The notes: generated by a model from the sequence alone, not told the origin. Counted from the stretch's first letter, positions 1-8,550 are shown. The stretch is DNA of 64,000 nucleotides from Anabaena catenula FACHB-362 (GCF_014698735.1 NZ_JACJTQ010000005.1:62001-126000); one strand, 5' to 3'. A program made the numbers and translations.

Positions 1-19
1 ACACTCAATCTAATTCATT

Positions 20-208
20 TTGATTGTTCGGGAGTTAATTATGCGACTAGAACCACTTTTGTCAGGAACTTTGGTTATTTTACCAGCTTACGAACAACAG
101 GCATATATTCAGCCTGTGCATTTGGTAGCTGTACGTCGAGTATTGGTAGAAAATGGGTTAATCAATACCAACTCTTTCGACAGCTTTTTAGGAAAGGTTG
201 CAAGCTAA
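20..208 (+). CDS. Small hypothetical protein
   Basis: A short open frame of 62 codons from a TTG, or 55 codons from the ATG at position 41. An in-frame stop just upstream means it is not the tail of a larger gene entering from the left. I recognise no family, membrane segment or catalytic motif. It sits alone before a repeat-rich gap and may not be a real gene. Confidence 0.3.
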   Translation: MIVRELIMRLEPLLSGTLVILPAYEQQAYIQPVHLVAVRRVLVENGLINTNSFDSFLGKVAS

Positions 209-532
209 AATCTCACCTATAATTACACTGTCTAAATATTATTCAAAATCTCCCTCACCCAAGCTTCCTGTTCATGGGAACTTTAACCTTACTAGGTTCA
301 GCGAGTTTTGTAGTATTTAAATCTGCTGTCATGGAAGGCAGAGCCTTCTAGAATTCATTCCCATACAGAGTATGGGAACGAGAAACGAACGAGAAAATCC
401 CCATTACGAATTACGAATTACGAATTACGTTGGCGGTAGCCTGCCGTAGGCACTATTACGAATTTTTTAACTGCCTTTCATCCCCACCCTGTAGAGGGAT
501 GGGGTATTACAGCAATCTTGATCAAACTACTA
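209..532. repeat. Gene-free gap with dispersed repeats
   Basis: No credible gene. It holds a perfect 9-bp hairpin (TTCCCATAC, loop AGA, GTATGGGAA at 358-378) within a GGCAGAGCC...GGGAACGAG type repeat that is common in cyanobacterial gaps. It is followed by three to four tandem ACGAATT heptamers and a TTGGCG...GCCTGCC...GGCACTATTACGAA unit (about 405-465). The same heptamer plus unit recurs at about 13270-13330. Confidence 0.6.
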
Positions 533-823
533 TTATGTATCGCTACTTTCTGTATCCGTGCTTTCTTTGACCCGACGGATAGGTAAATTAGCAATCAAAG
601 CGGTTGTGCGTTGGTTGCTTTCTAAGGAAAATTCCAAACCGTCTGTCTCAATTTCTACATAGCGACAGACTATGGCCAATATTTCTTGGCGCATTTTCTC
701 CAAGGTTTGGGGATCTAAATCAGCGCGGTCATGGGCGATAACTAATTGCAGACGGCGTTTAACTTGAGTGCGACTAGTGTCAGGTGTGCGAACAAACAGT
801 TTTTCTAAAAGTTCAAGAATCAT
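533..823 (-). CDS. minE: Cell division topological specificity factor MinE
   Basis: MinE drives pole-to-pole movement of the MinCD division inhibitor by stimulating MinD ATPase at the membrane, so that the FtsZ ring forms at mid-cell. The 96-residue product has the family layout: an N-terminal amphipathic membrane and MinD-binding stretch ([10 protein letters not shown], then [25 protein letters not shown]) and a C-terminal dimerisation half ([18 protein letters not shown]). Its length is close to the usual 85-100 residues. It lies 35 bp downstream of minD on the same strand, as the last gene of a minC-minD-minE series. Confidence 0.95.
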   Translation of the reverse strand: MILELLEKLFVRTPDTSRTQVKRRLQLVIAHDRADLDPQTLEKMRQEILAIVCRYVEIETDGLEFSLESNQRTTALIANLPIRRVKESTDTESSDT

Positions 824-858
824 TGCGGCTTAGTTTAAGGCGGAGACTGGAAAATGAG

Positions 859-1665
859 TTAAACAATCTTTGTCCACAACAATTTCCGCAAGCGGGAAAA
901 GATGTTGTCGTTGGAGGAGTCAAGCTCAAGAAATTCAACAGTTTCCCCTTCTAATCTACGAGCAATGTTCTCAAAAGCTACGGCAGCGACAGAGGGAGTT
1001 TCTGATAATACTAAGGGTTCGCCACGGTTGGTAGAAACAATAACACGCTCATCGTCAGGGATTACCCCGATTAAGGGAATGGCGAGAAGTTCCTGAACAT
1101 CTTGCACAGACATCATATCATTTGCCCGTACCATTGCAGGTCGGATGCGGTTGATTATTAAATGAATCTTTTTTACTCCTTGTGCTTCTAGTAACCCCAC
1201 TACCCTGTCAGCATCCCGAACTGCGGAAATTTCTGGAGTGGTGACAATCAAAGCTTCCTTAGCTGGTGCGATCGCATTTTTAAACCCCATTTCAATGCCG
1301 GCAGGGCTGTCGATAACCACATACTGGTATTTTTGGGACAGGGCATTTACCAGCAGTTTCATCTGTTCAGGAGTGACTGAATCTTTGGTACGATTTTGGG
1401 CAGCTGGTAAAAGTACAAGATTAGGTTGGCGCTTATCTTTGACCAAAGCTTGTTCTAGACGGCACTCTCTGGCTAATACTTCTACAGCGGTATAAACGAT
1501 CCGGTTTTCTAGTCCTAACAGCAAATCTAAATTTCTCAGACCAAAATCCGCATCAACCAGGGCAACTTGACGACCTATTTTGGCTAAAGCCATACCCAGA
1601 TTGGCGGAAACTGTGGTTTTACCCACTCCTCCTTTACCGGAGGTAATTACAATAATGCGAGTCAT
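859..1665 (-). CDS. minD: Septum site-determining ATPase MinD
   Basis: MinD is a membrane-associated, deviant Walker A ATPase that recruits MinC and is cleared by MinE. The 268-residue product starts TRIIVITSGKGGVGKTTVSANLG, with the deviant Walker A signature KGGVGKTT near residues 10-18. The Walker A' region VALVDADFGLRNLDLLLG lies near residues 34-52 and the Walker B-like VVIDSPAGIE near 117-126. The C terminus ends in an amphipathic segment (NIFSRLRKLLWTKIV) expected to act as the membrane-targeting helix. It sits between minC and minE on the same strand, and the spacing suggests co-transcription with minE. Confidence 0.97.
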   Translation of the reverse strand: MTRIIVITSGKGGVGKTTVSANLGMALAKIGRQVALVDADFGLRNLDLLLGLENRIVYTAVEVLARECRLEQALVKDKRQPNLVLLPAAQNRTKDSVTPEQMKLLVNALSQKYQYVVIDSPAGIEMGFKNAIAPAKEALIVTTPEISAVRDADRVVGLLEAQGVKKIHLIINRIRPAMVRANDMMSVQDVQELLAIPLIGVIPDDERVIVSTNRGEPLVLSETPSVAAVAFENIARRLEGETVEFLELDSSNDNIFSRLRKLLWTKIV

Positions 1666-1936
1666 AATAACAAGGGAACGATTAGGCTTTGTGGAAATAA
1701 GTAGGTGAACGTAAAAGCGTAAATATTTATCTTTAGGAGCAGGTTAGAGGCAGGGAGCAGAAGGCAAGAGGGCAAAAGGTTTTAGACCAGTATATATTTC
1801 GGTGCATAGTTATTTTTATTGGTGTTTTTATTTGTGCTGTTCTGACTAGAAAGAAGGCAAGAAGAAAGAAAATATTTTCATCCGTTTTGGTGTAACCAGT
1901 TGATGATGGCTACTTACTCAATCAATAATTGAGGAA

Positions 1937-2998
1937 CTATTGATTAATCTTACTGAACTGACTGCGAGAAAAATCAATGGCTTTAGCAATGCGAATTCCT
2001 TCAGGTGTAATATATGCCACTTCTGGGAAAAACTGTGTGAGTGATTTTTCAGGCGCTCTAGCTAAAGCATCAGCGATTCGCAATTGGGTTGGTTCCATTT
2101 GTAAAGCCATGATCAGACTCTCTCGATTCCCCAGCGCACCAGCATGAGCAATTCCCCGTAGACGACCCCAGACTAGGATATCTCCATCTGCGACGACGAT
2201 ACCACCGGGATTGATATCTCCGAAGATAATTACCGTGCCGGGATGACGAATTTCTCCACCAGATCGTACAGTCATTTCTAGATAGAGAGCATCTGCTAGA
2301 GGTGTGGGAGTAGTTTGGATATCAGAACTCAGGGATGGTTGGGGCTGAATTTGTTCTACAGAATAACCTAATGTACAAGCTGCGATCGCTGTTTGCCTCC
2401 GACTAGTGGCAACTGATTTTAGCTGAAGTTGGACTTCTCTTAACGTTTCGGCTAGTTCTTGCAGTTGTCTGCTATCTAATAAACGGTCTTTTGCTACCAG
2501 ATGCACCGGCGTATTAACTATCCGCAAGCGATCGCCAGCATTTAACCGCTGCTTCATTTGTTCCCACATTTGCGACCAACTGAGTTCCGAAGCTGGTACT
2601 TGAGATTCAGTTGGCAAAATTAATAACAGTCTTCCCTCCTCAGTTTTTAACTGGACTTGGATAGAATTATTTGCTTTCTGTTCTGGTAATGCTAACTCAA
2701 TGCTGTTCAAATCCATGAACACAGAATCAGATTCTACATTTGGTTGAACAGTATTAGATTCTACATCGCCAGCAGGAGAATTAGTTTGTAAATCGAGAGC
2801 AACCGAATTTAGCTCTGTATTTGGGATAATAGAATTATCTGCATCAGCAACAGTATTCTCTGCTTCTATCTCGGCAGTTTTATCAATATTTACCTCTACA
2901 TCAGCTTGTTTAGAGATAGATTCTGCATCAGCAAGTGGAGAACTTGACTCCGTTGTCAATTCCAAATCCTTTGAGAAATTAGTAGAATCAGAATTCAT
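1937..2998 (-). CDS. minC: Septum site-determining protein MinC with a long acidic N-terminal tail
   Basis: MinC is the FtsZ-antagonising partner of MinD. Of the 353 residues, about 1-110 are an acidic, Asn/Ser/Glu/Val-rich low-complexity tail (repeated SNTVQPNVESDSV-like phrases). The N-domain follows (IQVQLKTEEGRLLLILPTE onward), then the conserved C-terminal beta-helix (SGGEIRHPGTVIIFGDINPG, then GRLRGIAHAGALGN) that dimerises and binds MinD. The tail explains the length beyond typical enterobacterial MinC (about 230). It lies upstream of minD with a 271-bp gap, so it may have its own promoter. Confidence 0.93.
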   Translation of the reverse strand: MNSDSTNFSKDLELTTESSSPLADAESISKQADVEVNIDKTAEIEAENTVADADNSIIPNTELNSVALDLQTNSPAGDVESNTVQPNVESDSVFMDLNSIELALPEQKANNSIQVQLKTEEGRLLLILPTESQVPASELSWSQMWEQMKQRLNAGDRLRIVNTPVHLVAKDRLLDSRQLQELAETLREVQLQLKSVATSRRQTAIAACTLGYSVEQIQPQPSLSSDIQTTPTPLADALYLEMTVRSGGEIRHPGTVIIFGDINPGGIVVADGDILVWGRLRGIAHAGALGNRESLIMALQMEPTQLRIADALARAPEKSLTQFFPEVAYITPEGIRIAKAIDFSRSQFSKINQ

Positions 2999-3009
2999 GG
3001 GTGATTGGG

Positions 3010-3170
3010 TACTCGATTTTGGATTTTGGATTTTGGTGAGTCAGCGCGGTCTTGGGGAGCCACTGCGTTGGGCGGCTCTGCCGACTTGAAGCAAGTGGCG
3101 TGGTTTCCCCCATGAGCGACTGCGTATCCCTTACGGGAGCCGGAGGCATACCCGAAGGGATTTTGGATTG
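3010..3170. repeat. Nested palindromic dispersed repeats upstream of minC
   Basis: The gap between minC and the sugar-kinase-like gene contains two copies of GATTTTGGATT-like sequence enclosing G+C-rich blocks (CTGCGTTGGGCGGCTCTGCC, ACGGGAGCCGGAGGCAT). These have the look of the short palindromic repeats scattered through Nostocales genomes. No coding potential is visible. Confidence 0.5.
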
Positions 3171-3242
3171 TATTTAATTAACTCCCATCTAAACTCTAAA
3201 ATCTATCTCCGCGTCAGAGCATCTCTCCACCTTCCCATCTTC

Positions 3243-4577
3243 CTAATTTCCCATTCTTTTTGCAGTCAGTCTTTGATAACTTGTAGCCAAGGCATCAGCA
3301 TTACCGACATTACCGGGAAATAACACCACTGGCAAGTTAGGAAACTGGGGATGATCAGATGGTGTGATTACCATTGAACAACCGGCTAAAATTTGACCAA
3401 GTAACCGGGCTGAAGTTAAAGCCAGTCCTGTACTCAAAACATCGTTGGAAGTAATACCACCCTTACTGATTAAAAATCCGATATCAGCTGGTAAACCTTT
3501 AACAATATCCATGAGTAAAGCCGAAACTGTAGCCCCAAAATCTAACCTGGTTTTGACATCTTTAAAAGACAATTCCTGACGGCTAGTGTAAACTACTGGT
3601 GTTTTACCAGCTGTATGTACTGCTTGGACATTTTCAAGAATCTCGGTTAGCAGTTTAGCAGATTCGTTGACTCCATCATCAAGTAAGCGTCCCACATTCA
3701 CTTCTATTCCGACTGTCCCCTCTACCTGTAACAGCGATTCTAATTGTTGAGTTGTCTTTTTGACATGAGAACCCACAATCACTGCACCGGGTTTGCCACC
3801 ACGCACGTATTCTGCCATATTTTCGGCGGCGATGGGTTGGGGGGGTAAGGCAGCTAAAGCTGTTAAAATGCTGGCAGCAGAACGGAATAAAAAGCGTTTT
3901 CCCTGACTTGCGGCTGTTAATACATCGACAGCAAAGGTGTTGAGATCTGCTTGAATTTCTCCATCTACCACACCACACTGATTATCATGGAGTTTTAGCA
4001 AGCGTTCTAAACTACCAGCACGGATATCTGTAAGTAAAAATCTGGTAACAGTATCTTCTTTGATGCGTCCTTTGGTTTTTTCTTCTACGTACTTAGGAAG
4101 ATAGCTGTAATTGTAACTAAATACAGAATCACGAGCAAATTCGGTTTCATGTACGGGAGTGGGAACACCATCAACAATTAAATAATGAATGCTGTCGCGG
4201 GTAATTCTTCCTCCCTCAAAAAACGCAGGTACGAGAAAATGAGCATCAAAGGAACCGAGTTCTTCAGCAATGACATCAGTTTCTATGGGATAATGTCCGC
4301 GCAAGGTGGAGTCAGAACGACTAACTACGAGAAAATCGTCAATTTTTTCTGCTGCTAATGCGAGTTTGAGATTTTGACAAACTTCTCTGGTGACGGCTGC
4401 GGCTGATTCTGGGGTAAGCGATCGCGTATTGGTTAAAATAAAGAAAATCGGTGAATCATCTTTTAAGCCCAAACGTAAGGTTTCCACATCCCAACGCATC
4501 AGCAATAAGCAACTGTGAACGGTTTGGGAACCGGTGGGATCATCATCAAGGACAATTATTTTGGGTTTGTTATTCAT
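3243..4577 (-). CDS. Four-carbon acid sugar kinase family protein (DUF1537-type)
   Basis: 444 residues. The N-terminal domain opens with KIIVLDDDPTGSQTVHSC, the signature of four-carbon acid sugar kinases (OtnK/DtnK, formerly DUF1537). RSDSTLRGHYP near residue 87 is also characteristic. The C-terminal nucleotide-binding half carries GKPGAVIVGSHVKKTTQQL near 265-283, GGITSNDV near 372-380 and FPGNVGNADALATSYQRL at the end. Known members phosphorylate C4 sugar acids such as D-threonate or D-erythronate; the substrate here cannot be read from sequence. No pathway genes are adjacent. The ATG start is followed directly by the conserved KIIVLDDD strand. Confidence 0.85.
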   Translation of the reverse strand: MNNKPKIIVLDDDPTGSQTVHSCLLLMRWDVETLRLGLKDDSPIFFILTNTRSLTPESAAAVTREVCQNLKLALAAEKIDDFLVVSRSDSTLRGHYPIETDVIAEELGSFDAHFLVPAFFEGGRITRDSIHYLIVDGVPTPVHETEFARDSVFSYNYSYLPKYVEEKTKGRIKEDTVTRFLLTDIRAGSLERLLKLHDNQCGVVDGEIQADLNTFAVDVLTAASQGKRFLFRSAASILTALAALPPQPIAAENMAEYVRGGKPGAVIVGSHVKKTTQQLESLLQVEGTVGIEVNVGRLLDDGVNESAKLLTEILENVQAVHTAGKTPVVYTSRQELSFKDVKTRLDFGATVSALLMDIVKGLPADIGFLISKGGITSNDVLSTGLALTSARLLGQILAGCSMVITPSDHPQFPNLPVVLFPGNVGNADALATSYQRLTAKRMGN

Positions 4578-4599
4578 AAATATGTCAATGGTGGCAAAT

Positions 4600-4930
4600 A
4601 TCTAAAATATTCACTAACTTGTAAAGTTTGCAGATTTGGCTAAATTATTTACCACTAAGTCTTGGTTATTAGCAAACAGTTTTTTATTATCGCGCAAAAT
4701 CTGTTCACTTTTTAAGGCGTGAAGCAAATCTTCTTGGCGTTGCTGATTAAGAGTATGATTTTGTTTCACGCTCCAGACGCAGAGTCACAGAGAGTAAGAG
4801 TTTGAAATCTTTGATTTTTTAATTTCATACTTCAATTCAGCAACGCCATCTTCTTTAATTACTGGCAGTGGGGATATTACTTTTTCTGTGTCGCTAATGT
4901 TACTTTGGCACTTGTCAGAGGTAGCGAGAG
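4600..4930 (-). pseudogene. Decayed coding remnants next to the DUF29 gene
   Basis: Read on the minus strand, this gap shows protein-like but start-less stretches. One is a piece around VIKEDGVAELKYEIKKSK (about 4800-4890). The other is around DLLHALKSEQILRDNKKLF, ending at a stop near 4617. They are in pieces and I cannot name a family. They may be remains of one accessory gene upstream of the sugar-kinase-like gene. Confidence 0.25.
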
Positions 4931-4943
4931 TTAAGTAAGTATT

Positions 4944-5607
4944 TTATTCGGGTTTATTGTGATGATTATAGTTATATTCGGGAAACCAGTTTTCATCTAA
5001 AATTTGCTCTAAAGAACCAATGGGTATAAGAGGAAATATGTCAATGGCAAGTTGAGAACGATCTGATGCTTCTAATCTAGCATCTTGATAACATTCATCA
5101 AATATTTCTGGTTCTTCGGTACTTTTTATGGAGAACCCAGTTCAAAATCATTGAAAGCCTTATTGTGTCGGCATTTCATTCAAAATATGGGCGTTATAGT
5201 TTATAATCCTTGCCCCGTAAGGGTTTTGTGATAAACAATCCTCAACCTCCATAAAACAGACACAAGAGCCATATTTCTAAAATGTAAGGTTTTAAACTAG
5301 GACTATCTTTGAGTTCATCTTTTATCTCTCTGCGAAATGTCCTAATTTCTCCTTTCCAATGTCCTTGATTACGTTCTCTTTCACTATCCCAATATTTGAG
5401 TTTTAGGAGATGTAGAAGAAGGTTAATTAATAAATTTTTAATTATTCGTTTTTGACTTCTACCCATAGTTTCTAATTCTTCTAACAAATTCTCTAAATCA
5501 ACAGCAGAAAACTGTCCTGTGCGAAGTTGGTTGATGGTTGTTCTCAGCCACAGGTAATAGTCTTGGTCGTATAAGGTTTGAGTGATTGATTCTGTTGATA
5601 TAACCAT
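4944..5607 (-). pseudogene. DUF29 family protein, split by a 161-bp insertion
   Basis: The 5' part (5242-5607) encodes 121 residues with the DUF29 pattern (LYDQDYYLWLRTTINQLRTG, LENLLEELETMGRSQKR, HWKGEIRTFRREI), then ends in an aberrant tail. The missing C terminus lies beyond the insertion at 4944-5109 (FDECYQDARLEASDRS, then LEQILDENWFPE). An 8-bp direct repeat (AGAAATAT on the coding strand) flanks the insertion. Removing 161 bp plus one repeat copy rejoins the halves in frame as LEIFDECYQDAR and gives 164 residues, a normal DUF29 length. DUF29 proteins are abundant in cyanobacteria and their function is unknown. Confidence 0.85.
5110..5270. mobile_element. 161-bp MITE with 24-bp inverted ends inside DUF29
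   Basis: Left end GGTTCTTCGGTACTTTTTAT and right end (inverted) GGCTCTTGTGTCTGTTTTAT match at 18 of 24 positions over 5110-5133 and 5247-5270. The element is flanked by an 8-bp direct repeat at 5102-5109 and 5271-5278. It has no transposase frame, so it is a non-autonomous element. Ends starting GGYTCTT with 8-bp duplications resemble ISL3-family insertion sequences; that family label is an inference. The boundaries may be off by one base. Confidence 0.8.
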
Positions 5608-5717
5608 ATACTGGCGAGGATTTTGCTATTTATTTTATTTTAGCTTAATTTAGTTATAAACCTCATTAATTGAGTTGCTGGTTTTACAAACTTGATTTAT
5701 GCTGAAAATAAGGGTTT

Positions 5718-5957
5718 ATGAAATCAGCTTATATGTCAAATTTACTGGAAAGAATTACAATTAATCCTAAACAATGTGGTGGTCGTCCCTGTATTCGGGG
5801 GATGAGAATTAGGGTATCAGATGTATTAGATTTGTTTGCGTCTGGTTTAACTGCTGAAGAAATTTTAGAGGAAATGCCGGATCTTGAGGCTGATGATCTC
5901 AAAGCAGCACTTTTATACGCTTCACGAAAACTCAATCATCCGGTGTTAGTTGCATGA
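5718..5957 (+). CDS. DUF433 domain protein, probable antitoxin
   Basis: 79 residues with the DUF433 pattern: RITINPKQCGGRPCIRGMRI, then VLDLFASGLTAEEILEEMP and LEADDLKAALLYASRK. This is a small winged-helix DNA-binding fold usually encoded immediately before a DUF5615 PIN-like protein. The stop overlaps the start of the downstream gene by 4 bp (ATGA), the usual tight coupling of toxin-antitoxin pairs. The first Met or the one at residue 6 could be the start. Expected role: neutralise the partner and autorepress. Confidence 0.85.
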   Translation: MKSAYMSNLLERITINPKQCGGRPCIRGMRIRVSDVLDLFASGLTAEEILEEMPDLEADDLKAALLYASRKLNHPVLVA

Positions 5958-6286
5958 TAATCTGGGTTGATGCACACTTATCACCATCTATTGCTACTTG
6001 GATTACTCAGACATTCAGTATAACTGCCTTAGCTTTGCGTGATGTGGGACTAAGAGATGCTGAAGATGAGGAAATTTTTGAGGCAGCAAAAGCTCAAGGA
6101 GTTATCTTTATAACCAAGGATAGCGACTTTGTTGATTTAGTTGATCGTCTAGGAACACCACCGCAAATCATCTGGTTGACCTGTGGTAATACTTCAAATG
6201 CTAGGCTGAGAGAGATTTTGGGTGCAAATTTACTGGAAGCTTTGAAGATTTTATCTTCAGGTGAAGCATTAGTTGAAATCACTTAA
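5954..6286 (+). CDS. DUF5615 PIN-like protein, probable toxin
   Basis: 110 residues starting MIIWVDAHLSPSIATWI, which gives the first acidic residue of the PIN-like (Mut7-C-related) fold. Later acidic signatures are DVGLRDAEDEEIFEAA near residues 28-43 and FITKDSDFVDL near 50-60. Proteins of this type are predicted metal-dependent ribonucleases and pair with DUF433 proteins. The 4-bp overlap with the upstream gene supports translational coupling. The three acidic positions appear intact, so the pair may be functional. Confidence 0.85.
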   Translation: MIIWVDAHLSPSIATWITQTFSITALALRDVGLRDAEDEEIFEAAKAQGVIFITKDSDFVDLVDRLGTPPQIIWLTCGNTSNARLREILGANLLEALKILSSGEALVEIT

Positions 6287-6316
6287 GTTAGCTGTTTAGA
6301 TTAGAGGAATATTATT

Positions 6317-7309
6317 TTGCTTTCAACAAAACAGATTAGAGGTCTTGTACTTGAAGAAATTATCTTAGTTTTATTGGGTAAAGCAGGTTATCGGATACTA
6401 ACAAAACAAGACGATCCTTTAATTTTTCGGGATGGAAAAGCAGGGTTAGAAGTTCAAGGACGAGGAGAATGGCATCAGATTGATGCTTTAGTTGGGTATG
6501 ACCGCACACCTGCCTTCTTATTTCCTATTAGACTTGGTGTAGAAGCTAAAGCTTATTTTCCTAATTCTTCATCCACAGGTAAAGTAGGTATTGAAATAAT
6601 TCGCAATGCAGTTGGTGTAGTGAAAGATATCAATGAAAACTATTCCTCTTTCTTTAGTAAGCCATCTCAAGAATTAAAGTTGAAAAGATATAACTATGTT
6701 TATGCAATTTTTTCACTTTATGGATTTACACAAAATGCTCAACGGTATGCAATAGCTCACCAAATTTATTTAATTCAGTATTATCATAATCACCTCTTCA
6801 ATGGTATCAAAGATATATTGAGTGAGTTACAGGGTCAATCTGCATTAGAAAAGCAGCAATCAGCAATTAGACAGGCATTAAGAGGTTTTTTTAGGAGTCC
6901 TGATAATTATTATTATGAACTGCGAAATATATTTGGCGATGACATTGAGTTTATAGACAAGCTTTTAAAGGAAATTAATCATATTGAAGGCTCATATTTT
7001 GGTTTACTCAATGGTGAGTATCCAATCCATATCCTATCCAAAAATCCTATTACGGATATTGCTGATCAGGATGAATATAAAGCTAATATTTTAGTGAATC
7101 AAAATGGAGACATGAAAATTGATTTGATGAATAATGAGCTTTGTTTTGATTTACCTGAAGTTATAAGTCAAATATTAAAGGAGGTATGGAGAAATGATGA
7201 AAATCTAGCTGAATTCGAGAGAAGAAATAAATATTTCATAAATCTATCTGGAATAATAGGAGGTATGAGACGGGACATTCAAATTAAATTTGAATACCCA
7301 TTTCCATAG
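6317..7309 (+). CDS. PD-(D/E)XK nuclease-like protein of unknown role
   Basis: 330 residues from a TTG start 30 bp after the DUF5615 gene. Near the N terminus is a plausible PD-(D/E)XK core: a helix with VLEEIILVLLGKAGY (E13), then WHQIDALVGYD (D56), then LGVEAKAY (E76, K78), followed by a helix with IEIIRNAVGVVKD. This resembles Mrr-like or restriction-type endonuclease domains. The C-terminal 200 residues have no motif I know. The position beside toxin-antitoxin genes suggests an accessory or defence role, which is an inference. There is no partner methyltransferase nearby. Confidence 0.6.
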   Translation: MLSTKQIRGLVLEEIILVLLGKAGYRILTKQDDPLIFRDGKAGLEVQGRGEWHQIDALVGYDRTPAFLFPIRLGVEAKAYFPNSSSTGKVGIEIIRNAVGVVKDINENYSSFFSKPSQELKLKRYNYVYAIFSLYGFTQNAQRYAIAHQIYLIQYYHNHLFNGIKDILSELQGQSALEKQQSAIRQALRGFFRSPDNYYYELRNIFGDDIEFIDKLLKEINHIEGSYFGLLNGEYPIHILSKNPITDIADQDEYKANILVNQNGDMKIDLMNNELCFDLPEVISQILKEVWRNDENLAEFERRNKYFINLSGIIGGMRRDIQIKFEYPFP

Positions 7310-7429
7310 AGAGTGTAGTGGTGAGATAGGGTTTTAAAGATGGTAGTTATGCGATCGCTATATGAGATTAACTCAAAGCATGAAACGATCGCCTACACTA
7401 GAAAATATTCCTATTGAAGTTTAGTCAAC

Positions 7430-7654
7430 ATGGAAATCCGTGTAACTTTAAATGAAATTAAAGCCCTGAGTATTGCAGATAGAATTCGGATTGTACAAGA
7501 GATTTTGGAAAGTATAGCAGCAGAACAGGTTTATCCCGATTTAACAGCAGTGCAAAAACGAGAACTTGATCGACGCATTACTGATTACCAAGCAAATCCA
7601 GATGATGTCATGACATGGGAGGAAATTAAAGCTTCAATTAGAGGACAACAATGA
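7430..7654 (+). CDS. Addiction module antitoxin of the PF09720 type
   Basis: 74 residues with the features of the addiction-module component family (unstable antitoxin, PF09720): IKALSIADRIRIVQEILESI in the first third, and AVQKRELDRRITDYQANPDD leading to a C-terminal MTWEEIKASIRG. These proteins normally precede and neutralise a RelE/ParE-type toxin. Here the following frame overlaps by 4 bp (ATGA) but stops after 19 codons, so the antitoxin appears orphaned. Confidence 0.85.
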   Translation: MEIRVTLNEIKALSIADRIRIVQEILESIAAEQVYPDLTAVQKRELDRRITDYQANPDDVMTWEEIKASIRGQQ

Positions 7655-7710
7655 ATTATGTCTTAGTTTTTTGTCCAGAAGTTCGTGAAGAATTTAATAA
7701 GCTTATTTAA
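7651..7710 (+). pseudogene. Truncated RelE/ParE-like toxin start
   Basis: A 19-codon frame overlapping the antitoxin stop by 4 bp: MNYVLVFCPEVREEFNKLI then a stop. The beginning resembles RelE/ParE toxins (beta strand then a P-E-(V/A)-x-x-(D/E)-F helix), but the catalytic C-terminal three quarters are absent. Thirteen bases later the convergent hydrolase gene ends. The toxin has been lost by deletion. Confidence 0.6.
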
Positions 7711-7722
7711 GTATAACTGTCT

Positions 7723-8550
7723 TTAATTGGGAATGATTTTTTGTAATTTCCTACTTACTTGCACATCAGTTTCCAGAAATTCATTAGCTTGAAGAATTTC
7801 ATACAGATTTACATTTTCTTCTAACAAACAAGCATGACCGCTATCAGGTAATAATACTGTCTTAGTGTTAGGTAAAATATCATCTAATCGTTCTACCTCA
7901 CTGACAGAAGGTAAAAGACGATCGCTTCCCCCAGCAATTAATAACACTTGTTGCGTTAGCTGTTGCAATTTTTCCTGATCAACATTAAACTCTCGCAATA
8001 ACCATAACCGCCAGTTAATGGTTTCTGGTGGAACCGAACGCATAGCTTTTAGCAGTTCATGGCGATCGCTACTAGACATCCGTGCTAAAGATGCCAAAAA
8101 CGGTAACAACCCCAATGCGCCCACATCATAAAACCATGATGGCACTAAGTCAGTTAGTTGAGATAATGAGTTCAACCAAGGACGTAGTTGAAAAGCTGAA
8201 GCGGGATTAATTAAAATAATGCGTTTAAATAACTGTGGTGATTGGGTTGCTACTTTCATCGCTAAACAACCCCCAAATGACTCACCACACAGGTAAACTG
8301 GTCGGTGGCAGCTTTTTTCTAATTCTGAGTGAATTAAGTCTAAAACATTCTTTGTTAGCACATCCCAGGTGGTGAGGTCTTTCCTGGGGATCGCCAAACA
8401 TCGGACATCGAAGCCAAGTTCTAATCCAGCAGTTTGCGATCGCAACAATTGACCAGTTCCATCCATCCCTGGTAAATATACAAACAGTGGATACTCTAGT
8501 TGTACTCGTTTCGGTGTCAGAAAACAAGGTTTAAGTTCAACGTGTGCCAT
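7723..8550 (-). CDS. Alpha/beta hydrolase
   Basis: 275 residues with an alpha/beta-hydrolase fold: FVYLPGMDGTGQLLRSQ (oxyanion region, near residues 23-39), the nucleophile elbow CGESFGG near 89-95 (Ser nucleophile), IAGGSDRLLP near 206-215 (acid residue) and LPDSGHACLLEE near 235-246 (catalytic His). It resembles the hydrolase part of plant-type esterase or phytyl-ester-synthase-like proteins found in cyanobacteria. The substrate is unknown. No signal peptide is seen, so it is probably cytoplasmic or peripheral to thylakoids. Confidence 0.8.
   Translation of the reverse strand: MAHVELKPCFLTPKRVQLEYPLFVYLPGMDGTGQLLRSQTAGLELGFDVRCLAIPRKDLTTWDVLTKNVLDLIHSELEKSCHRPVYLCGESFGGCLAMKVATQSPQLFKRIILINPASAFQLRPWLNSLSQLTDLVPSWFYDVGALGLLPFLASLARMSSSDRHELLKAMRSVPPETINWRLWLLREFNVDQEKLQQLTQQVLLIAGGSDRLLPSVSEVERLDDILPNTKTVLLPDSGHACLLEENVNLYEILQANEFLETDVQVSRKLQKIIPN

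Noticed and set aside
902-1495. Plus-strand frames opposite minD and other long genes (for example 6094-6282, 14030-14338, 61066-61311)
   Set aside because: They are shadows of well-supported genes on the other strand.
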